Shown: positions 16,560 through 23,965, numbered from the stretch's first letter. The stretch: 39,451 nucleotides of DNA from Candidatus Peribacteria bacterium RIFCSPHIGHO2_01_FULL_55_13 (GCA_001788925.1 MFXS01000005.1:9561-49011); one strand, 5' to 3'. The notes: a model not told the origin generated them from the sequence alone. Numbers and translations are program-made.

Positions 16560-17305
16560 AGCGCAGTCCGTTTCCGAATTACCTCCGCTATCTCCCTAGC
16601 CTTATCCCTATGCACCCGGTGCCGAACGCCTTTGTAGAGATGCAGCGTGCTTCCGGCGATTTCCTTGTGCATCACATGTGCGTCGGACACCGGCGTCATC
16701 CCGTCGTCTTCGCCCCAGAAGATGTCTGTGGGAACGGTGATTGTTGAGAGCAACGGGCGCAGATCTTCTTTTGTCACATTGATCATCGTCTGGCGCATGA
16801 TGGGCGAGGCCTGTTCGTAATCGTGCACGCGCACAAGGCGGTAGAGGAATTTCTTTCCGAGTGGCTCAAGGGACTTGAGTCCTGGAACCTTCAGCAAGGT
16901 CTTCCCGGTTTTTGCGAGTGTCAGGCCGAAAATCCGTTTGAAGTGGCGAGGGTGGCGGATGCCAGCGGAGGCGCAGAGGAAAAAGTGGGACGGCAGTGGA
17001 AAGTGGAAAGTGGAAAGTGGAAAACGAACAAGCATTTTGATTGCGATGCGTCCGCCGTGACTGTGGCCAAGCAACATCAGCTTTCCATTTTCCACTTTCC
17101 ACTTTCCACTTTGGCGAAGCCAATTTTCCACCCAATCGGCATAATTATCCGTCGTCCACGGTTCTTTCGGTTCAGGTTCATTGCCAAACCCCGGTAGGTC
17201 CGGCGTGAGGATCTTGATATCACTTCCTTTCAAAGCCTCGCGGAGCTCCGTGAAGGATTCCGAGGAACCGCCCCAGCCGTGCAAACAAAGAAGAGTCGTA
17301 GGCAA
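16556..17305 (-). CDS. Alpha/beta hydrolase carrying word-array inserts
   Basis: This 249-residue serine hydrolase has LCLHGWGGSSESF (oxyanion region), the nucleophile elbow GHSHGG, the acid strand FWGEDDGMTPV and the catalytic His region GVRHRVHRDK. The substrate is unknown. Two segments flanking the nucleophile elbow, KWKVENGK and RFPLSTFHFPLPSHF, are translated from tandem heptamers arranged as an inverted repeat (16996-17109) and look like additions to the fold. The gene uses a TTG start with TACACT seven bases upstream. Its stop overlaps the kinase stop through a shared TTAA (16556-16559), a convergent arrangement with no room for a separate terminator. Confidence 0.85.
   Translation of the reverse strand: MPTTLLCLHGWGGSSESFTELREALKGSDIKILTPDLPGFGNEPEPKEPWTTDNYADWVENWLRQSGKWKVENGKLMLLGHSHGGRIAIKMLVRFPLSTFHFPLPSHFFLCASAGIRHPRHFKRIFGLTLAKTGKTLLKVPGLKSLEPLGKKFLYRLVRVHDYEQASPIMRQTMINVTKEDLRPLLSTITVPTDIFWGEDDGMTPVSDAHVMHKEIAGSTLHLYKGVRHRVHRDKAREIAEVIRKRTAL
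16996..17109. repeat. Inverted heptamer array inside the hydrolase gene
   Basis: Four tandem GTGGAAA units (16996-17023) face four tandem TTTCCAC/T units (17082-17109). The 58-base loop between them encodes the nucleophile elbow. Both arms are in frame and translated. Confidence 0.92.
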
Positions 17306-17323
17306 CGGCGCAAGTGTACCCGT

Positions 17324-17701
17324 TTAGGCCTTTTTCTGCAGTAAATCCCGGATCTCTGTGAGGAGCTTTACTTCCTCTTTCGGCGCCGGAGGCGGCGGGG
17401 GAGGGGAGGATTTGCGGAAGCGGTTCATCTGCTTTACAGCAATGAAGATACAGAACGCGACGATAATGAAGTCCACGATCGCCTGGATGAACAGGCCGTA
17501 GGCGATCTTGCTGTCGCCGATTTCGATTGCGAGCGTTGAGAAATCCAGTTTCCCAAGAAGAATCCCCACGCCCGGCATGATTACGTCACCGACGAGGGAA
17601 CTGACGATCTTTCCGAAGGCGGTACCGATGATGACACCGACGGCCATGTCGACGACGTTGCCTTTCATGGCGAAGTCCCGGAATTCGCGGAGGATACTCA
17701 T
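17324..17701 (-). CDS. mscL: Large-conductance mechanosensitive channel
   Basis: MscL, 125 residues, opens a large pore under membrane tension and protects against osmotic down-shock. The N-terminal helix and TM1 ([42 protein letters not shown]), TM2 ([24 protein letters not shown]) and the cytoplasmic C-terminal helix ([16 protein letters not shown]) are all present; a Pro stretch replaces the usual linker. The ATG at 17701 is chosen because the family begins there; the longer frame upstream reads through intergenic words. TATAAT lies 22 bases upstream. Confidence 0.97.
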   Translation of the reverse strand: MSILREFRDFAMKGNVVDMAVGVIIGTAFGKIVSSLVGDVIMPGVGILLGKLDFSTLAIEIGDSKIAYGLFIQAIVDFIIVAFCIFIAVKQMNRFRKSSPPPPPPAPKEEVKLLTEIRDLLQKKA

Positions 17702-17723
17702 AGGAGGGAGGGGGAATGGGGGA

Positions 17724-17750
17724 ATTATAGCGGAGGAAGTTGGCGGACAA
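17724..17750 (-). promoter_or_regulatory. Promoter of mscL
   Basis: TATAAT (17724-17729 on the minus strand) is preceded by TTGTCC with a short 15-base spacer (17745-17750). The leader would be about 15 bases and has no Shine-Dalgarno sequence. Confidence 0.5.
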
Positions 17751-17803
17751 TCCTCTTCATAATTGCGGATTTCTGATTCATAATTCCCTTGCTTCTTATC
17801 ATG

Positions 17804-17841
17804 GTAGCTCCCACCTCCGCTCTGAGGAGCTACGGTGGGCA
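17804..17841. repeat. Dispersed palindrome, CTGAGG-CTACGG family, copy 1
   Basis: GTAGCTCC (17804-17811) pairs with GGAGCTAC (17826-17833). The part CTGAGGAGCTACGGTGGGCA closely matches CTGAGGCGGACTACGGAGGG at 35192-35213. It lies between mscL and tRNA-Met. Confidence 0.6.
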
Positions 17842-17875
17842 GGCAGTTGGTGCAGTTCTTTCTCTCACGATGTAT

Positions 17876-17951
17876 GTCACGGTAGCTCAGTTGGTAGAGC
17901 ACGGGACTCATAAGCCCGGGGTCGCCGGTTCAATCCCGGCCCGTGACACCA
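17876..17951 (+). tRNA. tRNA-Met (CAT), elongator type
   Basis: The cloverleaf can be drawn directly: acceptor GTCACGG/CCGTGAC, a D arm with AGCTCAGTTGGTAGAGC, an anticodon loop CTCATAA giving CAT, and a T arm GCCGGTTCAATCCCGGC. The 3' CCA is encoded (17949-17951). The D loop and ACTCATAA match elongator tRNA-Met; a tRNA-Ile with a modified CAT anticodon is the alternative. Confidence 0.93.
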
Positions 17952-17955
17952 AAAC

Positions 17956-17983
17956 TTGACAAAAATATAAAAGTAGCTATCAT
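17956..17983 (+). promoter_or_regulatory. Consensus promoter directly after tRNA-Met
   Basis: TTGACA (17956-17961), a 16-base spacer and TATCAT (17978-17983) sit five bases after the tRNA CCA end. The -10 box ends exactly six bases before the ATG at 17990, predicting a leaderless transcript. Confidence 0.75.
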
Positions 17984-17989
17984 TTCTTT

Positions 17990-18301
17990 ATGAGCACTTC
18001 CAACACACCTATCTCAGATACCGAAGGAGATCAATTTAGCGCGCTGGTGCAACGGACACTTGATGAATACCACAGCACAGGCGGCGTGCCGTTTTCTATT
18101 GATTCAGATCCAGAAGTAGCAAGGATGATACAAGGAACCGATAGCAAAGACTGTGTCACACTTTCTATGGAAGCACGTCGGTTAGCAGATGAAATCATGA
18201 ACTCAGATCTTGTTTTAGAACAAAGAGCACGCCTGGCTATGGCTCTTCATAATATCACACACAAAGCCGAACATAGGAGATGGAAAGAAAAACTCTCGTA
18301 A
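17990..18301 (+). CDS. Small hypothetical protein
   Basis: This 103-residue soluble protein is of unknown family. It is acidic in the first half and helical and basic in the second (LEQRARLAMALHNITHKAEHRRWKEKL). No signal peptide, membrane helix or metal motif is visible. It is single-copy and monocistronic, with a near-consensus promoter placed for leaderless translation. It lies next to two toxin-antitoxin pairs but does not resemble a toxin or antitoxin. Confidence 0.75.
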   Translation: MSTSNTPISDTEGDQFSALVQRTLDEYHSTGGVPFSIDSDPEVARMIQGTDSKDCVTLSMEARRLADEIMNSDLVLEQRARLAMALHNITHKAEHRRWKEKLS

Positions 18302-18381
18302 ATAGCAATGACTACTATTCCCTTCCCATGGCTCGCAAACTATCAGCGAGTACATAAGCATTCCGACATTGCACCATTGTT

Positions 18382-18439
18382 TTGAAACTACTTTTAAACT
18401 ATACTAAAACTAGTTTATAACTATTTCATCTACTATACT
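18382..18439 (+). promoter_or_regulatory. Promoter/operator of the first toxin-antitoxin pair
   Basis: The AT-rich stretch contains TATACT at 18400-18405, TATAAC at 18416-18421 and a second TATACT at 18434-18439 that abuts the ATG. The perfect palindrome AAACTAGTTT (18407-18416) and repeated AAACTA words suggest an operator bound by the antitoxin for autoregulation. Confidence 0.5.
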
Positions 18440-18679
18440 ATGCTCACGCAAGTATCCTTTACCGCTGATGAAACACTGAAGAATAAAGCTCTGGAGAAAG
18501 CAAAAAGCCAGGGTATTACCCTCAAGGCGTTCCTCGTGTATGCCATGAGCGGGTTCGTGGACGGAAAGATCGCACTGAGCATCGATGTTTCAGAGAAGGA
18601 ACCGGAGGTGGAAGAATTGGTATTTACCGACAGGGCTATCAAGTCCAGGGCGCAGAAGCTCGCACGACTCCTGCGCTAG
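18440..18679 (+). CDS. RelB/DinJ-like antitoxin
   Basis: The 79-residue protein has a RelB/DinJ-type N-terminus (MLTQVSFTADETLKNKALEKAKSQGITLKAFLVYAM), which forms a ribbon-helix-helix dimer that binds the operator. Its charged C-terminal part (EKEPEVEELVFTDRAIKSRAQKLARLL) should wrap and neutralise the toxin. The toxin gene starts one base after this stop codon. Confidence 0.8.
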   Translation: MLTQVSFTADETLKNKALEKAKSQGITLKAFLVYAMSGFVDGKIALSIDVSEKEPEVEELVFTDRAIKSRAQKLARLLR

Positions 18680-18680
18680 T

Positions 18681-19049
18681 ATGGTGATACTGACGCAGTA
18701 CATCGCCAAGCATGAATGGGCTCCCATCCGCCGCATGGTGACTCTGGAGGATATTCTTGAGGGGTCGCACAAAGTACTGAAGGGCCTGGCAGTAGAAACA
18801 AAGTCCATGTTGAAGGGCGCAAGATTCTACAAGGTTTGTGTAGGGAAGAAGGGGAACGCAAGGATGATTGTCTTTCTTGCCACGGAAAGTCAGAAGATTG
18901 TTCCAGTGCTTATTCGCCTGAAGAAAGACAAACTCTTCGGCACCAACATGGCTATGAACAACACACAAGTCGTTCTGCAACTCAGAAAGAATCTCGACCA
19001 CATCATCGATGATATGGAAAAAGGGAAGTATGAAGAATTTTCTTTCTGA
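18681..19049 (+). CDS. RelE/ParE-superfamily-like toxin
   Basis: This 122-residue protein is translated directly after the antitoxin. The stretch KGNARMIVFLATESQKIVPVLIRLKKDKLFGTNM matches the beta-sheet core layout of RelE-like proteins annotated in small bacterial genomes, followed by helices to the C-terminus (LRKNLDHIIDDMEKGKYEEF). Position, size and coupling argue for a toxin that cleaves mRNA or inhibits translation. The precise family and catalytic residues are not certain. The ATG at 18681 is chosen because it follows the antitoxin stop. Confidence 0.7.
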   Translation: MVILTQYIAKHEWAPIRRMVTLEDILEGSHKVLKGLAVETKSMLKGARFYKVCVGKKGNARMIVFLATESQKIVPVLIRLKKDKLFGTNMAMNNTQVVLQLRKNLDHIIDDMEKGKYEEFSF

Positions 19050-19079
19050 CTCCAGGATTTTGGTGACTACCTTCTTATC

Positions 19080-19337
19080 TCATATTCTCCTCTTGTAGAT
19101 GTCTCTCCGGTGACCGACTGCGACTATTTCAATCTGCGAACTTTCTTTGACCTCATAGATGATTCGGTACATGCCGGCACGGTGCACGCGAAAGCCGGAG
19201 AGGTGGTCCGAAAGGGGTTTTCCTATAGCCCAATCGTCGAATACCTCATTGCAGCAGGCAAGAAGCATTCTTCGTAGCGCACGAGGAAGCCTATCCAGTT
19301 CTTTTTCGGCTGAAGAGCGAAAGGCCATTCTTACCAT
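19080..19337 (-). CDS. RelE/ParE toxin
   Basis: The 85-residue protein has the compact RelE fold signature: FRSSAEKELDRLPRALRRMLL helices, then LSGFRVHRAGMYRIIYEV and IEIVAVGHRRDIYKR strands. RelE toxins cut mRNA in the ribosomal A site; ParE-type relatives inhibit gyrase, and the sequence alone does not separate them safely. The gene overlaps the end of its antitoxin by seven bases, so the pair is translationally coupled. It points toward the other toxin-antitoxin pair. Confidence 0.88.
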   Translation of the reverse strand: MVRMAFRSSAEKELDRLPRALRRMLLACCNEVFDDWAIGKPLSDHLSGFRVHRAGMYRIIYEVKESSQIEIVAVGHRRDIYKRRI

Positions 19338-19567
19338 AACTTCTTGAAAACCTTTTCGGCGGGTATCAGCTTGTCATGTTTCGATCGGCGTTTCACCTCT
19401 GCAACGAATTTCTCTGTAAATTCTCCCTCTTCCATCTCCAATCCGCGCTCGATCAGTTCCAATGCCTTCGCCGCCTGCGGCATGTCATCGCGCAGCGAAA
19501 TCTTCTTCAAGAAAACAGCGAGGTCCTTCGGAAGCGTAAGGTTCAGGCGTTTCTTGGAGGTAGGCAT
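19331..19567 (-). CDS. Ribbon-helix-helix-type antitoxin
   Basis: The product is 78 residues from the ATG at 19567. The N-terminus SKKRLNLTLPKDLAVFLKKIS is a basic strand plus helix typical of ribbon-helix-helix repressors. The C-terminal part (EGEFTEKFVAEVKRRSKHDKLIPAEKVFKKLW) should bind the toxin. The longer frame to 19834 is not used because the palindromic operator lies immediately upstream of this ATG. Confidence 0.8.
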   Translation of the reverse strand: MPTSKKRLNLTLPKDLAVFLKKISLRDDMPQAAKALELIERGLEMEEGEFTEKFVAEVKRRSKHDKLIPAEKVFKKLW

Positions 19568-19579
19568 CGCTGCGAGGAA

Positions 19580-19620
19580 AGTGTACCACCAGTGTACCAC
19601 TGGTGTATCACCTGATGCAA
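19580..19620 (-). promoter_or_regulatory. Promoter and operator of the second toxin-antitoxin pair
   Basis: TTGCAT (19615-19620) and TACACT (19591-19596), 18 bases apart, read toward the antitoxin. They overlap the palindrome ACCAGT-GTACC-ACTGGT (19587-19603) and two direct GTGTACCAC copies (19581-19589 and 19592-19600). This is a standard autorepression layout. Confidence 0.7.
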
Positions 19621-19689
19621 GAAGATTTCTCACCCTTGAAAGAGCAGAGCACTTCCTGCGTCTCTTTCGTTGTCTTTCCCCCCATTCCC

Positions 19690-19869
19690 ATGCCCCGAAA
19701 GTACTCCAAGAAAGCATCCCGTAAGGTTGAAAAAACCATGCATGAATATAAACGCGGCAAACTCCATGTCGGCCGCAGCGGCAGAGTGGTCCGAAGTCGA
19801 AAGCAGGCGATTGCGATTGGACTGAGCCAGGCACGGAAGGAAGGGGTGAAAGTGCCGAGAAAGCGGTAA
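19690..19869 (+). CDS. Small basic protein, DUF6496-like
   Basis: The 59-residue, very basic protein has the pattern MPRKYSKKASRKVEKTMHEYKRGKLHVGRSGR followed by SRKQAIAIGLSQARKEGVKVP. This is the layout of the small DUF6496 proteins found across many bacteria, whose function is unknown; the charge suggests nucleic-acid binding. The start is the ATG at 19690 because the conserved family begins there. Confidence 0.8.
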   Translation: MPRKYSKKASRKVEKTMHEYKRGKLHVGRSGRVVRSRKQAIAIGLSQARKEGVKVPRKR

Positions 19870-19897
19870 TTCGATTAAGAAAATGAAAGCGGAATCA

Positions 19898-19926
19898 TTG
19901 ACAAATTTTCTTAACAAATGTGAAAT
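19898..19926 (+). promoter_or_regulatory. Promoter of the TIM-barrel epimerase gene
   Basis: TTGACA (19898-19903) is a perfect -35 box; a weak -10 (TGAAAT, 19921-19926) follows after 17 bases. Unlike most genes here the leader is long (about 105 bases) and ends in a true Shine-Dalgarno sequence, AAGGAG at 20025-20030, eight bases before the ATG. Confidence 0.5.
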
Positions 19927-20038
19927 ACGCAATAGATCAGGTGTGTTCCTCGTCGGAATGCATCAATCATGATCTGCCGATCTTTCACAGTTGTTGGACT
20001 ATTGGCATAGCGAAACCATTTTTCAAGGAGTGTCTGTC

Positions 20039-20953
20039 ATGAGATTGAAATTTGCCGGCCATTGGCTGGCGTTCCTATGGATTGTCAAAACCATAGGTGC
20101 CCTAAAGGCTGCTGTTCAAAAGGCAGTCGAGGGAAAGGCGACGTCGTTCGAGTTGATCTATCACGCATTGAATAAGCTTGTGCCAAAGGATACGGCTCAG
20201 GCCCTCAAAGGTGGTGGAGTCACGCACGCAAGTATGTGTGTGTTCTTCCCGACCGACGAATCGATGGGAGATCCACTTGGCGACGGAGAAGGGTACAAGC
20301 AGGCGCTTAAGACATTCCGACGTGTGCTGAAGTTCATGGTCGCATTGCGGAGCTACGGGATTACGATCAACAAGATCGTCGGCCCCTCCTGCTTTGTTTT
20401 AGCCAAGGACTACGGACTCGACTGGAGTGAAAAAAAGCGACGTATTCTTCGCTTCTATGGCGATCTCAGTGATGATCTGGAAGCCGCCGGAGTGGATGTT
20501 GCGATTGAAATGCTGCGACGGGGCGAAAATTACGTCATTGAGGAGGTAGCAGGCTGGATTACTCTCATCGATGATTTGAATAACGCTTACGGCGGCGTGG
20601 AATTCGCATTCGGTGCCCATCTCGATACGTTCCACATGGACGAACTGGGTCGAGGACAAGGCAACGTCATCGAGCGCCTTGGTGCCCGCATTTTGCATCT
20701 CCACCTCAACGGGACTGGCCGTCGTCCCGCCGGAGCAAATGGTGACAATGTGGACTGGCAAGAAGTCATTGAAGCGCTCCAGGAAGTGGATATCAATGAG
20801 CTCGTTGCGACAAACGAGCCCTTCTGCCAACTCGTGCGCGACGAATGTCCGCCACTTGCCGAAGGCCTACCTTCGGCGGTGGATGAGCCGGGTGGCATGA
20901 TCGCCACTCGACAGATGCTCGAAGGCCTCGGAGTCATGTTCATGACCGCCTGA
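20039..20953 (+). CDS. Xylose isomerase-like TIM-barrel protein (sugar epimerase/isomerase)
   Basis: The product is 304 residues from the ATG at 20039, the only start in the window with a canonical Shine-Dalgarno sequence. It resembles the AP-endonuclease-2/xylose isomerase-like barrel, in particular D-tagatose/psicose 3-epimerases. The metal site can be traced: Glu in VAIEMLRRGEN, Asp and His in GAHLDTFHMDE, His in LHLHLNGTGRRPAGANGDNVDW and Glu in VATNEPF. Such enzymes use a divalent metal to isomerise or epimerise ketoses; the substrate here is unknown. A GCCGAAGG/CCTTCGGC hairpin lies in the coding 3' part (20858-20877). Its expression signals differ from its neighbours, suggesting transfer from another lineage. 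Confidence 0.8.
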   Translation: MRLKFAGHWLAFLWIVKTIGALKAAVQKAVEGKATSFELIYHALNKLVPKDTAQALKGGGVTHASMCVFFPTDESMGDPLGDGEGYKQALKTFRRVLKFMVALRSYGITINKIVGPSCFVLAKDYGLDWSEKKRRILRFYGDLSDDLEAAGVDVAIEMLRRGENYVIEEVAGWITLIDDLNNAYGGVEFAFGAHLDTFHMDELGRGQGNVIERLGARILHLHLNGTGRRPAGANGDNVDWQEVIEALQEVDINELVATNEPFCQLVRDECPPLAEGLPSAVDEPGGMIATRQMLEGLGVMFMTA

Positions 20954-20983
20954 GGTCAACAACTGTTAAAAAAAGATCGAACC

Positions 20984-21016
20984 AACTCCGTCGCCAGCAA
21001 TGCTGGCGACGGAGTT
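20984..21016 (+). terminator. Terminator of the TIM-barrel gene
   Basis: A perfect 16-base inverted repeat (20984-20999 with 21001-21016) ends in TTTT. It is the strongest hairpin in the window and lies 30 bases after the stop. Confidence 0.8.
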
Positions 21017-21045
21017 TTCGTAGTGCACCGTGTACCATATCCCCA

Positions 21046-22449
21046 ATGCTCCGCGCTTCCCGCATCGACTGGCTTCTTGTGGCAACGATTCTGATTCTTT
21101 TCGCTGCGTGCGCCCTTCGCATCGCCGTCTCCTTTCAGCCCCTCTGGCTCGATGAGATCTGGTCGCTGATGTTTGCCGACCGCATGGAACACTGGTGGCA
21201 GGTATTTACGATCCATCATCTCAACAATCACCCGTTGAATACGTTGTACCTGTGGGTTTTGGGACGCGGCCAATGGTCGATCTTCTACCGGATTCCCGCG
21301 TTACTCAGTGGCATCGCATTACTTCTGTGGATGACACGCGATGCGTGGAGGCGTTCGCATCAGGAAGGATTCTTCACGGCGCTCTTCATCGGGTTTGCGC
21401 TTCCCGTTGTGCAGGCTTCTACCGAAGCGCGTGGCTACGGGCCGATGCTTTTGGCGGCGTATGCCGCGTATGTGTTTTTTCGGCGCATGGAGCACTCGGG
21501 GCAGAAGCGGGACATCGCGTTCTATATTCTTGCTGCATCCGCAGCGGTCGTATTGCACTTAAGCGCGATCACCGTGATTCTCGCTGCTGCAACATCGACG
21601 CTTGTCCGCTGCTACGGAAAGGGGATCGTGGAGGCATCGCGCGTGACGCTCCGGAGGCACGCGGTCCCATTCATGGTCTTCGGACTTCTCGTTGTCTTCA
21701 CACTGAATCACCAGGCATTTGATGGCGGACAAGATCCCGGGGTGAGCTTTGGCACGTTTGGTGCGAATGTTCTTGGATGGCCGGGCCTTTCTCCGGTGAT
21801 CGCCATGGGACTCTCTCTTGTTGCGCTGATCGCTCTTATCGCCGTGATCGAATATCGTATCCGAAAAGATCCTCCGGAGGGGGTGTTCCTGCTTGTGCTC
21901 CTCTTCCTCGCCCCCGCCCTGCTGATTTTTGCGGGTTCACGCGCCATCGGACTCGAGGTGCGGTTCTTTCTGCCGGGGGTGGCTACGTTTTATCTCTTTC
22001 TCAGCAAAAGCTGCGCAAAGGCGATCGCGCATCGATCCTATCATGTGAAAGGAGCAGTCCTGATCGTTGTGCTTCTTGTCACCACCGGCCATGTACAGAG
22101 CGATGCAAGACTTCTACGGGAGGGGAGAGGTAAGAGCCGGAGTTTTCCGGAGGTGATTACGTACATGCGCGAACATTCTTCGTCACGACCTGTTACTTAC
22201 GGGACGCAGTTCTCCATCGATAACGTACTCGTGGAACACTTCGGCAATACGCCGGGACTGGAGCCCGAATTTGTTTTTATTCGCCCGGATACATGGGAAA
22301 CATATCCTCCCGAGTGGCTCCTGGAGCGGCAGTATGCTTGGGAGAACGTGCGCGAAGATTTTCTGGAACGCGCATCGAAGGACTATGCAATCGTTCTTCC
22401 GTTTCAGGAGGAGAGGTGGTGGATGGTGTGGAAGAGGAAAATCCCGTGA
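21046..22449 (+). CDS. GT39/ArnT-like membrane glycosyltransferase
   Basis: This 467-residue polytopic membrane protein has about 9-11 helices. After the first helix comes PLWLDEIWS, matching the catalytic Asp-Glu loop of the PMT/ArnT (GT39, GT-C fold) enzymes, which transfer sugars from polyprenyl-phosphate carriers to proteins or lipids outside the membrane. IHHLNNHPLNTLYLWVLGR is the conserved second loop. The C-terminal roughly 80 residues form a soluble domain. Acceptor and donor cannot be told. TACCAT ends seven bases before the ATG. Confidence 0.82.
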   Translation: MLRASRIDWLLVATILILFAACALRIAVSFQPLWLDEIWSLMFADRMEHWWQVFTIHHLNNHPLNTLYLWVLGRGQWSIFYRIPALLSGIALLLWMTRDAWRRSHQEGFFTALFIGFALPVVQASTEARGYGPMLLAAYAAYVFFRRMEHSGQKRDIAFYILAASAAVVLHLSAITVILAAATSTLVRCYGKGIVEASRVTLRRHAVPFMVFGLLVVFTLNHQAFDGGQDPGVSFGTFGANVLGWPGLSPVIAMGLSLVALIALIAVIEYRIRKDPPEGVFLLVLLFLAPALLIFAGSRAIGLEVRFFLPGVATFYLFLSKSCAKAIAHRSYHVKGAVLIVVLLVTTGHVQSDARLLREGRGKSRSFPEVITYMREHSSSRPVTYGTQFSIDNVLVEHFGNTPGLEPEFVFIRPDTWETYPPEWLLERQYAWENVREDFLERASKDYAIVLPFQEERWWMVWKRKIP

Positions 22450-22453
22450 GGAG

Positions 22454-22804
22454 TTACAAAAGCAGTGCCAAAGCAATCGCACTCAAGAGCAATCCGAGAT
22501 CCCGAACAAAAATATCATTGATCCCCGTTTGCGTGAGCACGGCGATGAGGTGTGCCACCATACCCCACGCGGCGATCCTGCGGACGAGGCGATGGGGGAA
22601 AAGAAGCGCCGCAGCGAGGAACACTTCGATGCCTCCCGTGATCATGATCCAGGTTTCCCGGGAAATGCCCGAGAGATCCGCGAGCCACGGCGGCATCCAG
22701 CCGAGCCACACATCCGGTCGCGCAAATTTGTCGATACCGAAGATCCCGAACACTGCGACCATCGCGGTCATCAGAATGCCTTTGGCGGCTTTCTCCCTTT
22801 CCAT
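22454..22804 (-). CDS. DoxX-like membrane protein
   Basis: The 116-residue protein has four predicted membrane helices and the DoxX-like pattern (FGIFGIDKFARPDVWLGWMPPWL at the first helix, ITGGIEVFLAAALLF in the middle, RDLGLLLSAIALALL at the end). DoxX-family proteins are small quinone- or redox-linked membrane subunits in some bacteria and of unknown role in many others. The stop lies four bases from the convergent glycosyltransferase stop. It is divergent from the cupredoxin lipoprotein gene. Confidence 0.7.
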   Translation of the reverse strand: MEREKAAKGILMTAMVAVFGIFGIDKFARPDVWLGWMPPWLADLSGISRETWIMITGGIEVFLAAALLFPHRLVRRIAAWGMVAHLIAVLTQTGINDIFVRDLGLLLSAIALALLL

Positions 22805-22855
22805 GCGCAGGCATGCAGCGTAGCATATTTCGGCATTTTTCCCCTTACCATCCTC

Positions 22856-23296
22856 ATGAAAACGCTTCGCATTCTCCTTCTGACGAGCTTCTTCCTCGCG
22901 GCATGTGCTCCAGTCGCAACCGATACGAACAGTCCGTCTTCGCCCTCCGACATGGAAGGCGCCGATGATACGGGAGGAAACGGCGAGACGGGAGCGGCGG
23001 CTTCGTCAGATGCTGCGACGGCTCGCGTGATCGAAATCACCGCATCCAATTGGGCGTTCGCTCCCTCCACTATTTCTGTCAAGAAGGGCGAGAACGTCGT
23101 CGTTCGCCTTCGTGGCGACATCGGCATCCACGGGTTTGCGATTCGTGGCACCAATGTCAGCGTCACAGTAAACCCCGGCGAGGTCATTGATGTCACTCTG
23201 CCGACTGATGCCGAAGGCAGTTTCGAGTTCTTCTGCAACGTTCCCTGCGGCGAGGGGCATAAGGACATGAAGGGCACGCTCACCGTCACCGCGTAA
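22856..23296 (+). CDS. Cupredoxin lipoprotein with CuA-like site
   Basis: This 146-residue lipoprotein (lipobox LAAC, Cys17) has a Ser/Gly/Asp-rich linker and then a cupredoxin domain. IHGFAIRG supplies one His and the loop CNVPCGEGHKDM supplies two Cys, a second His and a Met, which is the ligand set of the binuclear CuA centre in cytochrome oxidase subunit II and nitrous oxide reductase. No oxidase genes are nearby, so it may act as an electron carrier or copper carrier on the outer face of the membrane. It is directly followed by the next lipoprotein gene (stop TAA then ATG with no gap), so the two are co-translated. Confidence 0.88.
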   Translation: MKTLRILLLTSFFLAACAPVATDTNSPSSPSDMEGADDTGGNGETGAAASSDAATARVIEITASNWAFAPSTISVKKGENVVVRLRGDIGIHGFAIRGTNVSVTVNPGEVIDVTLPTDAEGSFEFFCNVPCGEGHKDMKGTLTVTA

Positions 23297-23920
23297 ATGA
23301 AACACTCCGGATATCTCATCGTGGGCTTGCTCCTGCTCGCAGCATGCGCGAGGGAGGCCGCTGTGAACCCCGATTCGAACCACACGCATGCTGATTTTGC
23401 GATCTGGACGGCGGGAGAGAGGATGGATTTCTCAGGTGAAGAGTTTATGTCCGGTTCATCGCAGGATGCAGAGCATCTCAATGCGATTCATACATACCTG
23501 CATCTTCATGACGGCAACGGCGATGTTGTCCATCGGCACAAGCCGGGTCTGATGTTCGGTGAATTCATGGTATCGAACCTCGGACTCAATGTTGTTTCCA
23601 ATCGCGTTGAAAACACGACATGTCTTGTTCGCGACAAAATTCATGCACTCGGCGAGACATCACCCATTGTCACATGTATCAGCGGCAATCTTCGTGCGTT
23701 CGTGAATGGCAAAGAAGTTCCGGCATTCGATATTCCGGAATATGTCTTCAATGACGTGGATATGATTTTTCTGACAGATTCCACCGATGAGACAGTCATT
23801 CAGAATCAGCTGTCGCAACTGACCGACGATGCATGTCTCTATTCGCGTACGTGCCCCTGGAGAGGCGACCCGCCGACAGAAAACTGCATCGCGGATCCGT
23901 CGGTGCCGTGTGTGGAATAG
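23297..23920 (+). CDS. His-rich lipoprotein of the HTHADF type
   Basis: The 207-residue lipoprotein (lipobox LAAC, Cys17) has NHTHADFAIW near residue 30 and IHTYLHLHDGNGDVVHRHKPG around 60-80, many His residues likely to bind a metal. The C-terminal part has several Cys and FVNGKEV. Proteins with this layout occur in Patescibacteria and some archaea, and their function is not established. Its coupling to the CuA-like lipoprotein suggests a shared role in metal or redox handling at the cell surface. Confidence 0.75.
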   Translation: MKHSGYLIVGLLLLAACAREAAVNPDSNHTHADFAIWTAGERMDFSGEEFMSGSSQDAEHLNAIHTYLHLHDGNGDVVHRHKPGLMFGEFMVSNLGLNVVSNRVENTTCLVRDKIHALGETSPIVTCISGNLRAFVNGKEVPAFDIPEYVFNDVDMIFLTDSTDETVIQNQLSQLTDDACLYSRTCPWRGDPPTENCIADPSVPCVE

Positions 23921-23965
23921 AAAAGATGAAAGGGACGCAGAAGACGAAGAGCACGAAAGCAAATC

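Noticed and set aside
16996-17109. Insertion sequence or MITE in the hydrolase gene
   Set aside because: The reading frame is intact, there is no target duplication, and the arms are tandem heptamers, not terminal inverted repeats of a fixed element.
17702-17911. 70-residue N-terminal extension of MscL
   Set aside because: It reads through intergenic words and part of the tRNA-Met gene; MscL homologues begin at the ATG at 17701.
22271-22855. Long N-terminal extension of the cupredoxin lipoprotein frame
   Set aside because: The lipobox signal begins at 22856; the upstream part overlaps other genes and is not protein-like.
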